Source of the DNA: Aphelocoma coerulescens
Taxonomy: Eukaryota; Chordata; Aves; Passeriformes; Corvidae
Direction: 5' to 3'
NCBI RefSeq assembly: GCF_041296385.1
Contig: NC_091016.1
Location: 18,017,497 to 18,081,496, forward strand
Length of the DNA: 64,000 nucleotides
Positions 1 to 12,181 of this stretch are shown piece by piece. The notes beneath the pieces are model-generated. The model was not told the DNA's origin and searched no databases. It saw only the letters and a program-made list of their open reading frames with translations. Both the position numbers and the translations under genes were made by a program. Positions within the stretch are counted from its first letter, which is position 1, and every line of letters starts with the position of its first letter.

Positions 1-512
1 CAGTCATCAAAGATATTTACACACACTATTTTGGTTAATCATATAAGTATAATTTATTTTCAAGTCTGGAATATCATTATACAGCCTGCACTTGCAGTGA
101 GGTTACAGGAAAAAGAACACACTAATGCTATTCTTGAGAGCCCAGAAGACAACACTTGTCTCTCCTGTGATCAGCACCTCTCACCAAAGAAGCAGGGTTA
201 ACAGAGTTATTAATTCAGGAGTTCAGTTTTTCACATTGCACTGCCTGACTATAAATAACTAAGTACATACATGAATAGATAATCAGCAAGTCAAAACTTA
301 ACTTATGCATCACACAACATATCACACCTACAAGAGATGGGCTGAACCCCACAACTCCCATTAAAACACAGCTGAATCTAACTGAAGTCCAGACCAGAGC
401 AGAATTCATCTTTAGTCCACACCAGGTTAGCACTGCTGGTACATGTTGATTAAGGACTAGCAAAACATTAATAAAATTATGCTAAACTCAGGTAGGTTAC
501 AAAAACAAGTAC

Positions 513-593
513 CTTTTTTTGAAAAGGTTAATCAGCTTGGCTACATCATAACACAGCTGGACCTCCAGCACTGTGCAGGTTGGGTAGGCATCC
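513..593 (-). CDS. TMEM63A: TMEM63A coding exon 9 (residues 248-274)
   Basis: 81 bases between CCTCTCAG and GTACTT. Encodes [20 protein letters not shown] then LINLFKK, matching human DAYPTC...VQLCYNVAKLI. The next exon was not found in bases 1-512, so the left edge of the window lies in the following intron. Confidence 0.94.
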
Positions 594-3500
594 CTGAGAG
601 GAAGCAGCACATGAGACCAATAAGAATGGAAAGCACAATGAAGAAACTGTTCCAGAGAGCAGCACTGATATCTAACTGACATCTCATCTCTCATTTAATT
701 TCTGAATGAGGTATCAGAGAGCAGAGACTTCCACAGATAGTTGGGAAGTTACTTTAATATGAGATGTGCAGCTTTATTCCAAGTAAAAGTTGTGTGGGAG
801 CATGAATGGAAAGTGTGGATAAACAGACACTTTCTTAAATTCTGATTTTAAGATCAGCTAACTAACTTTACTGAAATATAGTCTTTTCTCAATTCTGGCT
901 AAGGAATAAAGTATACTTTTACAAGGTGGGTTCTATAATATGAATTTTAAACAATGCAAAATTAAAAAACATTATCTGCTTGGGCAGGTAAAACTACCAG
1001 GACAATTTTATATCTCCTATTCCTAAACAAAGATGGAAAGAAACTTTTTACAAGGGCATGTAGTGACAGGGTAAGGGGGAATGACTTCAATCTGAAAGAG
1101 AATAGATTTAGATTAGATATTAGAGGAAGTTCTTCACTGTGAGGGTGGTGAGGCGCTGGCACAGGTTGCCCAAAGAAGCTGTGGATGGCCCATCCCTGGA
1201 AGTGTTCAAGGCCAGGTTGGATGGGGGTCTGAGCAATCTGGTGTAGTGAAAGGTGTCCCTGCCCATGGCAGGGGGTTGGGACTGGATGATCTGTAAGGTC
1301 CCTTTCAACCCAAACCATTCTATGACTCTAATGTTATTGCTCAAGCACAAAACTTACGTGAAATGGTTTTGTATTGTCTCTTCACTCGCATTTTTTGGAA
1401 GACCAGTTATGAACAACGTGCACTTAACCTGGGAGAGAAAATGCAAGTCAAATTTGGATAAACCACATCACAAAAGAGAAAACAAGAATATAAGGAAGGC
1501 CAAGACACAACACAATTAGCTGTGTAGTGTGTGGGGGGGGGAAGGTAGGAAATTCTGATTTTGGTGGGAGCTGCATCTATTTAAGACAGCACTCTCTATA
1601 CTGGTAATAGGTTATAGCAAAAATTTCACAAATCCCTCCCCAACCCCCTTCTCTCCATCCATTTTCACAATTCACTCAATAGAGCATTGCTTTCAGTCAA
1701 TTCCTTCACATTCATGTCACATTCTAGCATGTAGGAGGCACCTTAGCAATTTGCTTTTTTAGCACTATCCCTTAGCAAATAAGCTCTATGGTTTTTTTTC
1801 ACTCCAACACAGACACTTACTATGTTTTCTTCTTTATATGTGACGTACTTCATGTGATGTCTCATGAAGACAACAGTCAGAATCAGGTAAACAACAGCAA
1901 AAACTGTGTGCAGCCAAAGCAGATTATTGCTGTCAGACAAAACGTTAGGAATATGAGCAACATGAAGAAGCAGGTGTCCAACTGATACAAGCAGCTATTA
2001 AAATGATAATCAGATCAAAACCTCTCACTGAACACAAAGCAAGAAGAAAAAGGTAGTTACTGGTAGTCAGACACACCTATGCAGATGCCTTGGACAGCCA
2101 ACAGGATAATTTGCTTATCATAAACTTCTATGGGTCAGGGAGCTACAAAGCAAACAGATACTCTATGACATATTTAGGCAGTGTTTGGCTTTCACTTTTT
2201 CATGCAGATGACCTGTAGCACGTATGATGCTATTTGCCAAAATGTTTGTTATTTATTTTTTTATTTACTGTGCTGAGCACATAACTGAACTTTCCTTGAA
2301 CACAGTCCTTATTCAAATTGAAAACAGACTCATAAAGGGAGTAAATACTGCTTTTCTGATAGCTCCTTCTTCAAAGCTGACAGAAATTCTGTTCAGTGAA
2401 CAGCTCTTCAGTTTTGCGAAGAGCATTAATTATTGCAATTAAACTAAAATACAGGAACCTATTTTACAGATGAAAAAACCCAACCCAACCAAGAAAAATA
2501 ATCTCCATTAGTTATTTGGTTTCATAATGTGGTTTAACAAAACAAACTCTGTTGGACATAGTGTCATGGATGGGTGTGGATTGATCAAGTAATAAATTAG
2601 AAGACTTGTGCAGCTTCGTGATGCAACTATTTTACAGATTTTTAAAAGACATAGAAGTCATTTTAATTGTAATCTCAGAGACATGCACACACATAAATCT
2701 AATGTAAGGGAATTTAAATCATCCCAGTAACACATTCCAGCTATCAGCTTCACCTTCCTTCTGAGGCATGGTTCCTCTTCATGGGGAAATTTCTGAAAAT
2801 AATATCACTAGGTGTGCAGTCATTAGCCAAGAGAAACATGTTGTGTGAGAAGAGGGAGCTGAGAGACTAGAAACCCAGTCTCAAGATTTCTTATCAGCAC
2901 TGTAAGTGCACATCCTGAAGCAGAACATATCCCAGTTTAAACTGATGCGGGGGGATTAAGTTATTCTAACCCCATGAGCAATGCTGCAAATAGCAATTCC
3001 TGTGTTTAGAGACCATGGCAGGAAACATCAGCATGAAGGGACTCTGCAAGACTTACTTACCTAGTCTGTAAGTTTACTATAGTTGTTCTTCCAAAACTAT
3101 AGGGATCTTTATCTAAGAAGAACAAAAACAAGTAGGAAAATTAACTGGTGCAACAGTTACTGTCAGAAACCCAGCTTCTATTCTATTTTTTAAAGAAGTT
3201 GTTATATTTCTTTTTAATGCTGAGCAAGTTCACTGATAAAAAGACTTAGAATGATAATCAACGTTGGTTTACTCTGCACTGCACTTTAAAGTTGGAAAAA
3301 ACACCCCCAGATTATACCACCTTCGAGCCATCAAGAAAAACAGTAGATTGTTTTGAAAATCTGAACACTAGATCTTTGAAGCAGTTCCTTTTCTCCCTCC
3401 CTTCATGTCCACTAACAACATTGCTTAGGGACTGAACATATTTCCTTCATGTTTTTCTTTCATCTTAACTGATTTCTTATCTCAGGCTTTTAAGATGCAT

Positions 3501-6500
3501 TAATTCAATGTTGACAAAGCAATGCCGATAACCTTGATAAGGTCAAAAATGGGTTTACATGACATTATTTCTCTAGACTGTCAAGTATTTTAAAAAATGA
3601 TAATGCAAGTGAGGGAAAATTGAGTAAATGTTCATAAAGAAAAAAGAGTTAAGTGTATCTGGAAAGCTAAACAATCCTTCTGGCCCAGACTGTTAAAACA
3701 CATTGCAAGTTACATTAGCTGTATTTCCTAGACTCACAGAAGTTAATGCAGAAAAACAGAAGCTGTATTGTCCTGCTTTAATAGAAACATTAATATCAAT
3801 ATAAATATTTATTAATATATTATAATTATTAATAAATATTTATTAATATAAATATTTGTTATTTATATAGATATATTATCTTATATTTATATAAATATAA
3901 TATAATAAATAATAAACATTTATTAATAATTATATAAACAGAGAATTACCAAGAAAGAGCTCATAAAAGGGAAGTCAGAGATGGAAGTTCCACAGGGAAA
4001 CAATACAAAAAGGAAAAGGTACAATGTATCCTATTACAGACAAGAGCTATGTCACAAAGTTCTTAAAAGCCCTGAACAACACTTTAAACATGATCTTGAT
4101 GAGACTGATACAAAGCCAGGTATAAAATGGGATTGTAAGGGCCCATTATCAAAAATGGAAGAGTGTATAAACAGGGTTTAACAGAGTCCTCACTCAAAGA
4201 ACTCAGTATTCCCATCAGCAAACTGAATGGCAGACTAGGAGACATGATTATTGTATTTGTAGGTGCCACACTGGAAGACATAATCAGGACTAGACTGCAA
4301 GAAACATGAAATTAACTTTACCTAGTCAGCATTGACAATGTCTCTGCAAGATTTGTCCAACTTTGAGACACAAACCAAGACTTAAAGGAACAATGGGAGA
4401 CTGTGTAGCTAGATTAAAACAAAAATTCAAGGCATGGCTAATGATTTTATGATCAGCCAAATGGAAAACATTGCTCATTAAAGACCAAATTAACTGGCCA
4501 GTTTATGAAAACGAGGAAAAAGCAGACAAACAACCTCATGTTTATAATCCTCAAACAGCTACAAGGATTTTGCAAAGAGGAAAAGAATAATCTATTATGT
4601 CCAGTGACAGGTCAAAAAACTGATTTTAAATTAATTGAAGCAAAAGAGGTTCAGACTGGATACTAGAAAAAGATTTCTCAGCAGTGAAGATGTTTTCCAT
4701 TGACAATCACCACCAATAAAAATCATAATGACAAACACCAGTTAAGAGGACATGGGTAAAGTTAATCCTGCCTTGAGCCTTTTAAGTCTTGTCATCTATG
4801 TCTGCACGAGGTCTGCAATCTTGTTTCTGACAACTGTTTAAAGAGCCCCCTACACTCACACAAATTTCCCATCAGACTAAGGGGGTGTGTTGGGTTTGTG
4901 TGGCCAGGTTTTGGTAATGGTGGGGCTACACAGGTGGATTCTATGAGAAGCATTCTCCATATTCCATAAGCTAATTCCAGCCAGCTCCAGGACAGACCCA
5001 CCGCTGGCCAAGGCCAAGCCAGTAAGGAATGATAGTAACACCTCTGTGATAACATATTTAAAAAGGAGAAAAATGTTGTTGTGCAGATCAAATTGCAGTC
5101 AGAGTAGAGCAGAGTGAGAATATGTGAGAGGAAGAGCTCTGCAAACACCAAGGTCAGTGCAGAAGGAGGGGCAGGAGGTGCTTCAGGCACCAGAGCAGAG
5201 TTTCCCCTGCAGCCCGTGGTGAAGTGTACCATGGGGATCCAGAGCTCCACCTGCAGCCTGTGGAGAAGACCTGCTCTGGAGCAGGGGATGCCTGAGAGGA
5301 GGCTGTATTATCCTGTGGGAGGCTTGGGCTGGAGGAGGGTCCTGGCAGGGCCCTGTGGACCCATGGAGAGAAGAGCCCATGCTGGAGCAGGTTTCCTGGC
5401 AGCACTTGTGACCCTGTGGGGGACCCACGCTGTGCCTGAAGGACTGCATCCTGTAGAAGAGTGACCTCTGCTGCAGCAGTTTGTGAAGACAGCATCCAGC
5501 CAGGGTCAACCCATTACAGTGGTTAAAACACCACCTTATTAAGTCCACCAAAATAAATTTTTTAAAAATCTTAAGAGATTTTACTATTATATAAAATAAA
5601 GAATTCTTCTCAGAAGCCAAAAACCGAAAGTTCTTACCGAGTAGATCACCCGATAGGTTGACAGGCAGTATCACACACACGGACAAAATGCTGATAGCAA
5701 TCAGCAAGCAGATGATGTGACGCTGGAAGGCGAGGTAATGGATGGCATCTTCACCACACCTCTCATGAATCTCATCATCACTGCATCAGACACAGAAAAG
5801 CACATGGTCAGCCCACTCAGTCTTCTTGGGAGTGGTTTATGAGCACACATTAAATCCTCACTCTACTCAGTGACATCCCCATCCTCATCAATCCCTACTG
5901 GCTTTCAAAATGGCCATGTTCTTTCACGTGTAAATTCAGGTTTCAAAAGGGTATTTTTCTTGTGCAGTACCACCATACAAAAATTAACACTAGGGAATTT
6001 AAGACTGAAACACTAATCTGAAAAGCAAATATGAACCCAAATTCTTTTGGACTAGAAAAGGACAAAGCCATTTGCTGTGACCTCCTGCTTTATGACCATC
6101 ACAAGCCTAGCTCCCCAAATTTAAGATCAGTGACAGTATTCACTCATCTCCATAAAGGCTCCCCTGAGAGGAAAATTACAACAGAATCACCTCACTCTTA
6201 TGACACCCAGGTAACAGGAGATATAAAAGGCTTTGGAATGAACTCTCACCATCTCTCCACTGTCAGCAGATTAGATCATTAAAACAGGAGAACTTGGAAA
6301 AGGAAGGAACTGAACTAGCAAAAATAGACAGGCTTAACCCCTACTCCTTTTATATTTCAGTGTATCCAAGCTAAAAATTGATTTATAAAAATCCTTATCT
6401 ACTAAGCCCCAAGAAACATAAAGAACACACATCACATTCAGTTTCTGGGATACACTGGGATGGCTAGTTAGTCAATTCCAACTAAAGCCCCAACTAAACC

Positions 6501-9140
6501 ACCAGTTCTCCACAGAAACCCTTGCAGGGAAATCACTCTGCCTGCCTGGGGCCCTACTGGCTTCACAGGGGAACACCCACAAAGTACTCTTTGAAGAGTA
6601 AAAACCTAGAGTGTAATTATTAGCTCTGAATCCATGTAAATGCCATAGATGCACTCAGATTCACACACTGTCCCAAGATTGGAAAGTCCCTGGGCTGCTA
6701 GCAGGACAAGCATAACCCAAAAAAAAGTATTCCCATAATTGTTTTCACTTTCTTTTTTCACTCAGCCAGAGGCACCTGTATCAGTGCTTGTATTGAAATT
6801 CTATCTACTCAAAGGGGGAAAAAACCCCCAAATTTTTGAATGAAAACTGCATTTTCAAATTTAAAAAGATCAAAGCAAACCACAGCTCACTATTTCTGTT
6901 TCATATACTTACTGCATCCGAAAAGCAGCTGTTATCCAAGAACAAAACCCCTATAAATAAAGAAAGAAGTTTTTAGGAGATAACATACAAAAACCAGAGT
7001 CTAATCCCTCCAATTAAGAGAAGTGTTTCTATTAAGCCAAGCTCTTAGCTAAAAAGCCAGTAGTCTGTTGCTCTGAAATACAAGGCTTTAATACAAGTTA
7101 ATCAGTTAAATGCTTGTTAGAAACACTGCTGTGATTACATTAACAGAAAGGCTTCTTATTTAGGCTTACAAATCCTCCAGTGAAACTGGATAGCAGAATT
7201 CACATCTCTGAGCGTCCCACTGTGGTTCAAAAAACCCCCTTCTTTCTCAAAAGGGCTCTTCTTTCAAGTGAACATTATCCAACTAAATAAACACGTTACT
7301 CAACAGCTGAAGTTGCTTTAGGGTTTTAAAAAGATGAAGAAAAGTACACAAATACACAAATAGCAGAGCAATCCTGATCAAATACTAGTATGCTTTTGAT
7401 GTTCACATAAATAATTAATTTCAAGGCTAGATATTAAGTTGATGCAGGTACAGAATGTTAAAACATAGGATGCCACCAATGGACAGCTCTTGCATGCTTC
7501 ATTCTGAAGTTACAACATGAAATTATAGAGGTGTACCAATTCAAAGATGCCAGAAAGACCATGGAGGGAGCCATTTAAAAGTTTGGCCAAAATATTACCC
7601 TCCACTCCAAACCAATTTGATTATTAAGAGTGCACAGCACTATTATTAGCCTCACACTTGCACCCAGTTTTCTCAACACTGTGAGGAAAACAATGTACTA
7701 TACAGAGCAACTAGGTATTATTTGCAATGTGAACACAATGTAACTTTTTGAACTGTTATCCAAATACAAATTATTTACTAGTCTTTTTCCACTCTCCCCT
7801 CCCCCTTTGAAACATTAACATTTAGTCCCTCTCTAAATTAAAAAAAAAAAACAACAAAACAACAAACCAGACTTAGAAACAATGACACAAGATACTGGTT
7901 TATGATATATGGCAATAGTTTGTCAGGAAACAGAGATTATGCGTGGCTCTATAAAAACACAGCAAACGATGCATTAATAACTTTTGCACAGAGATGAATT
8001 TCCAGTTTAATGATGGTTCATTGGACTATATGGAATGGCAAATAACTGCAGACTCCATTAAACAGATTCCATTCAGAAAGTATTATCTGAACTCTAGAAT
8101 ACTTACCTTATCATATTCAAGATCTTCAGGTACTGATGATGATGTTGACAATCGGTTGTACCTTGATTCACTAAAATACATTAAATGATACTTTTAATTA
8201 TCTTTAATGACAGGTGATGGAATTCTACAGAATTATTTCAATTTTAACAATCCTGACTAAGGGAAGTAGTACAAACACACTTTTTCACTTATGAGAGCTG
8301 TGGTTTTCACCTTGTAGCACACACTGATTATAGTAACTTGTGGATGTCTCATGTTGAACAGAGAGGACACGTGAGCTCCCGACACAAGAGCACATATTGA
8401 ACTAGAAAGAAAATAACACTTTGGGGGGATATTAAACCTACAGTGATATAAGAGAATGCAACACAGGTGTGGGAGCCTAGCCAGGATCAGATTTGCAAGC
8501 TGGCTTCCTGTTTGGATATTCCTCACTACAAGACAACACCTCTTTTCCCTCCACCTTCCTTCCTTCGGCCACTACTCACAATTTCTCCAATCAATTAAAC
8601 CCCTGCAAATCACCTCCGTACATAAACAGTCCTGTAGCAAGGCTAGAAACATTTAGAAACTCTGTAGCCCTCAAAAGTAGCAGAGTGCCTGTTTTCAGTT
8701 TGTTGCTAAAAAGAAATGTTGCAATGGTAATTACACAACAACAACGTGTTAGAATTGAGTGTCTTCCTAGGTGTCTCTATAATTTTGACCAGCCAGCTCA
8801 GCTCGCAGTCCAGCAGGACAAAAACACAGGCTCCTAGGTGTCTGACTGCTCCAGGGCCTGTGGATCCCAGGCCTCCACAGCCCAGTACCAGAGCACCTTC
8901 ATCACTTCTGCCTCAGCCAGCTGGATTAAAGCCTTCTCAGTTATTGCCCGTTTTATTTTACATCATCTACCTTTCACAACTGTACATGGATTCCTAAAAG
9001 CAGGTTTTGAGTTCTTTCCTGTTGCTCAGTTGTGAATTTACCACAACTTGATTGCACCAGGAAGAGGCTCACTGTTAAAGTTTCCCCACTTCGCAGACAG
9101 ACAGTTTAGATTTTAAACATCCTAACATATCATCTTACAG

Positions 9141-9171
<31 letters not shown>

Positions 9172-12100
9172 AAACCCAAAAGATCATTTGAAATGTTACT
9201 AAAAATCAGTGAAGAATTTCAGAAACCTGCAACAGTATGTTTTTATTTTTGAGCCCTTGGAAAATTTTGTGGCACGGGCTGTGCAGGGAGCTCAGGGAAC
9301 AGGGCTTGAGCCAAGATAAACAAAATGGTTAATATCCCTCTGCACAGAAACACACTGCAAACATCAATGTGCAGCATGTCATCTAACATGACAAGCAGCC
9401 TACTTCCTTACCCGCACTTCCTTAACTCACAGCTGTGGGATGAAATTCATGGCAATGGCAAACACAGGACTTTGGGCTGAAACCACAAACAGTAACTCTC
9501 TGAGGGGGATCTATTCCACACAAAGCAGCGTGAGGGCATTTTTAACAAACAAGTGCATGTGATTACAAACACATCTAATTGATACAAATGCACCTAATGT
9601 AAGCCACATTTACTGTACTTTCCTCCCCACCCCCCAAATGGTTTCAACAAGTCAGTCTGATTGCATTTCTTTTTTACCTTTCAACTTCTGACACCAGAGC
9701 AACACGACCGTAGTCCCAGAATCTCTTTCTTATAATGGAAAACAGTAATATTAAAATCTAGAAATAAAAAGGAAGATATTCAAATATTTATTTTTCCCAT
9801 TTCATAATAATTTTTCTTAGGTGTGTAAGAACTGACAAAAAATGCTGTCCTAGCTCCTAAATCAATTATCACATGCCAGCCACCTCAGTGGTGCCCATGC
9901 TACAGACCAATCAGTCTGTGACCAAAGGACCAGGACAGCTGCCTTCCTGTTCTAATTTAAAAAGGAGGAGAGCTGCATGCAAAACTATTTCTGAATTGCA
10001 AGTGTATGAAGGTTTGTGACAGGAAAAGTAAAAGTAGTACTTGAGAGCAAGTCAAAACTTTCCTGCACATATTTTTACTGTAATTCATTACTTAATGACC
10101 AGAACTGTGATGGGACACTTGCAATTTTATTTGCTTTTCAAACAGTGATATAAACAGACTGTAGGGGGCTTAGCTATTTTCTCAAGTTTAAGAATTATTT
10201 TTATCTTAAGTAATGTATTATTTTAATTCTCAAACCCCAGAAACTTGTATTTGATCTCTGCAATGTGTTTCTTATCTGCACCCTGTATTTCCCTTTTTGA
10301 AAGAGACTAAGAAAACAAGAAAAAGGCTCCATCAGTGAGTATTTCATAGATTCATTTCTTTCCTTTTCTTTTTTTTTTTTTTAAAGAAACAAGTTGCCCT
10401 GTAGAAAGTAATGAAGCAACAAAGCCTGTTTTCTATACATGTGTAGCATACGCCCTCACCTTCTGGTTCCTCCTACATCCCATTCCTGTTTGGCTGGAAA
10501 GTGGTGTTAGTGATGTAACTTACTGGGATCAAATACTGACTGGCAAGCCAGGATACACGTCCAGATTATCTCTGTGTCAAGATTACACAGCTAATTTCCA
10601 CATTTCACAATTACTATAACCTTCTTATGAGAGCCTTCCTCCCAACAGGAAGAATTAATGTTGATCTTCCTCCTTCATCTGGTTGTTAAACTTGCTGCAA
10701 GCAGGAAAGTTCTCTAGATTCTTTGACAACTTTGGTTGAAATTGGCTATAGTATTCTACAGTTATGAGGTAGGACTGCCAGACAAAACTGGGAAGACAAT
10801 GAAATATATAAACCTCACTTCCTTTGGAAACCATCCTCAAAATAACATATCAGAAACCCATCAACTGACAGTTACTAAAAGGATATGCAGTAAACATGTC
10901 ATGAAAATAAGAATACAGGAGTGGATAAGTAATTTTCAGTACTTGGTACTCGAGGAAGAGAGGAGCCTTCTGCACTGCATCCAACTCTCTACCTAACACT
11001 GAGTGCAGAGTTCAACAGCAAGGAACTCAAAAGCAGAGACTCAGGGTCTTAAAACTGAGCCACAGCTTAAAAAAAAAACAAAGTCCCTCCAAACACTTCA
11101 ACTAAATCTTATTAAACGCTGAGATGCTGATCACACAGAGCTGCAAATGCTGTACATCCTCAGAAAATGGATTTATGGTAGCATACACCAAATCAACAGC
11201 AAAGAATGCCACTACATAACCATTAGGAACATCCTCTACATTCCTACAGAGCTACCAGCTCAGACCACAGGTACTTTAAGTTTCTTTACAGCAGATTTTG
11301 AGAACTAAGAAACTATGTCATACCTTTAGTGTTATTTTACTACCACAGACACTTCTCAGGCCAATTTGCAGGTCTGCAGCCCTGTTTCTGGTGGCTGAAG
11401 ACCACCTAGACCAAGCTTACAGACATACCCACAAGTTTTATTGCAGTCTCAGGCCTATCCTGGAGCCCCCAGACAGCAATTAATCATATTCCACCTTTAG
11501 TCAGGACTGAGCTGGTCAGTACATTATTTCATCTTCATCTACAGCTTCAGGAAATCTAATTTTTAAAAAGTTTGTCTTTCAAAAGGCAGTACAGTATGGA
11601 AAATCTGTCATTTCATGATCGAGTTAGTAATGGTGTCTCCTGCCTGAAAATGTACCCAGTACTTAAACCCAAATGTTCTTGCAGGTAAGATAGAACATGA
11701 AAATTTGAGTTACAACCACAAAATTCACTGTGAATCCACACACAGACCCGATAACACTGCACTCTCCCTACATCTACACATCCAGCACACAGTGACACCA
11801 TTATCCCATCTGTGTGCAAACATTTATCAACACTTGCAAAGTGCTTCGATGTTCCCAGGATGGCCTCAACTCATTTCTTATCCCGAACATTCTCAGAAAC
11901 AAATTCCAACTCGATTAATAAGACAATTCTGAGCAATCTAACTTTTGAGAAGGCCAGAAGTGCTTTGAATACAAGAAACAGAAAACCAGGCTTACAAAAA
12001 AGAAGGTTACGTCAAGCAGCAGGACAGTTGGGATTCCACCAAAAGTTACTCCTTGGAGCACCGTGCTGCCCTGGGCAGTGCTGTAGCAGTAAGTCTCATT

Positions 12101-12181
12101 TGTTCTGTTGAAAGGTTCACTCCTATTCCCGAAGATGCCTAGATGAGACTGTCCAAAACCCAGAAAATAGAAAGGGTTCAT
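513..12181 (-). CDS. TMEM63A: TMEM63A, mechanosensitive cation channel of the OSCA/TMEM63 family (N-terminal part, residues 1-274)
   Basis: Nine coding exons joined in frame: 12181-11996, 9757-9678, 8170-8107, 6950-6913, 5780-5638, 3112-3061, 1929-1821, 1428-1358 and 593-513. The joined product closely follows human TMEM63A, a multi-pass channel opened by membrane tension. Residues 1-34 form a short extracellular N-terminus with NRT and NET glycosylation sequons. They are followed by [18 protein letters not shown] and the first membrane helix (about 46-72), a serine-rich cytosolic loop, a second helix ending [12 protein letters not shown] (about 144-170), a third ([19 protein letters not shown]) and the start of the cytosolic RRM-like domain ([14 protein letters not shown]). 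The start codon has A at -3 and lies 11 bases after an acceptor. The remaining two thirds of the protein lie beyond the left edge. Introns hold CR1 and LTR pieces and AT-rich repeats. A paralogue (TMEM63B/C) is less likely given the residue match and the SDE2/LEFTY neighbourhood. Confidence 0.95.
1035..1330 (+). mobile_element. CR1 LINE 3' fragment
   Basis: Carries the CR1 3' landmarks in order: ACTTTTTACAAGGGCATGTA, GATTAGATATTAG, GGTGGTGAGGCGCTGG, CCCTGGAAGTGTTCAAGGCC, GTCCCTGCCCATGGCAGGGG and AACCCAAACCATTCTATGAC at the end. It is 5'-truncated, as usual for CR1, and lies antisense inside the TMEM63A intron. Confidence 0.95.
1358..1428 (-). CDS. TMEM63A: TMEM63A coding exon 8 (residues 225-247)
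   Basis: 71 bases between CTCCCAG and GTAAGT. Encodes [20 protein letters not shown] then NHF, the first strand and helix of the RRM-like cytosolic domain. A CR1 copy ends about 30 bases downstream of the donor. Confidence 0.93.
1821..1929 (-). CDS. TMEM63A: TMEM63A coding exon 7 (residues 188-224)
   Basis: 109 bases between CTGACAG and GTAAGT. Encodes [20 protein letters not shown] (a membrane helix) followed by [16 protein letters not shown], the conserved link into the cytosolic domain. Confidence 0.95.
3061..3112 (-). CDS. TMEM63A: TMEM63A coding exon 6 (residues 171-187)
   Basis: 52 bases between CTTCTTAG and GTAAGT. Encodes [17 protein letters not shown], matching the human loop that follows GDLL. 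Found by searching the intron for the missing segment. Confidence 0.93.
3783..3945. repeat. AT-only imperfect palindromic low-complexity block
   Basis: About 160 bases made almost only of A and T, with repeated TATTTATTAATA and its complement, so the strand can fold on itself. It sits in a TMEM63A intron and has no coding content. Confidence 0.85.
4600..4695 (+). mobile_element. Degraded CR1 3' fragment
   Basis: AGTGACAGGTCA, then GGTTCAGACTGGATACTAGA and TTTCTCAGCAGTGAAGATG, match the middle of the CR1 3' region with many substitutions. Short and old; boundaries approximate. Confidence 0.55.
4888..5518 (+). mobile_element. Endogenous-retrovirus-type LTR, internally deleted
   Basis: Begins TGTTGGGTTTGTGTGG and ends CCAGGGTCAACCCATTACA, giving TG...CA ends. 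It includes CACCGCTGGCCAAGGCC, GTGATAACATATTTAAAAAG (a TATA-like region) and a degenerate tandem part with repeated CTGCAGCC and CTGGAGCAGG. The 3' portion with the poly(A) region is missing; the related copy at 46,905-47,232 has that part. No protein genes are attached, so this is a solo LTR. No clear target-site duplication was seen. Confidence 0.75.
5638..5780 (-). CDS. TMEM63A: TMEM63A coding exon 5 (residues 123-170)
   Basis: 143 bases between GATGCAG and GTAAGA. Encodes [20 protein letters not shown] and the next membrane helix ending [15 protein letters not shown], almost identical to the human segment. Confidence 0.95.
6913..6950 (-). CDS. TMEM63A: TMEM63A coding exon 4 (residues 111-122)
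   Basis: A 38-base micro-exon encoding [12 protein letters not shown] plus two bases of a histidine codon. It corresponds to the human segment ending WLTAIFRLH. Flanked by TTATAG and GTAAGT, and too short to be found by open reading frame alone. Confidence 0.92.
8107..8170 (-). CDS. TMEM63A: TMEM63A coding exon 3 (residues 89-110)
   Basis: 64 bases between TTTTAG and GTAAGT. Encodes [13 protein letters not shown] and an acidic tail (EDLEYDK), the serine-rich cytosolic loop also present in human TMEM63A. Confidence 0.93.
9141..9170. repeat. Poly(A) run of 30
   Basis: Thirty uninterrupted A residues in a TMEM63A intron. I saw no retrocopy or SINE body upstream that would explain it. Confidence 0.95.
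9678..9757 (-). CDS. TMEM63A: TMEM63A coding exon 2 (residues 63-88)
   Basis: 80 bases between a TTTCTAG acceptor and a GTAAAA donor. Encodes [26 protein letters not shown], the end of the first membrane helix and the conserved RKRFWDYG segment. Ends in phase 2. Confidence 0.94.
11996..12181 (-). CDS. TMEM63A: TMEM63A coding exon 1 (residues 1-62)
   Basis: Starts [11 protein letters not shown] and ends with DVTFFF just before a GTAAGC donor (phase 0). The exon itself begins at 12192 after a pyrimidine-rich tract ending TTTAAAG, leaving an 11-base 5' UTR segment. Contains [19 protein letters not shown], a hallmark of the family's N-terminus. Confidence 0.95.

Noticed and set aside
1..512. Next TMEM63A exon (human segment around YYTNLQVKTGQR) sought in the first 512 bases
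   Set aside because: No matching minus-strand sequence found; it must lie beyond the left edge.
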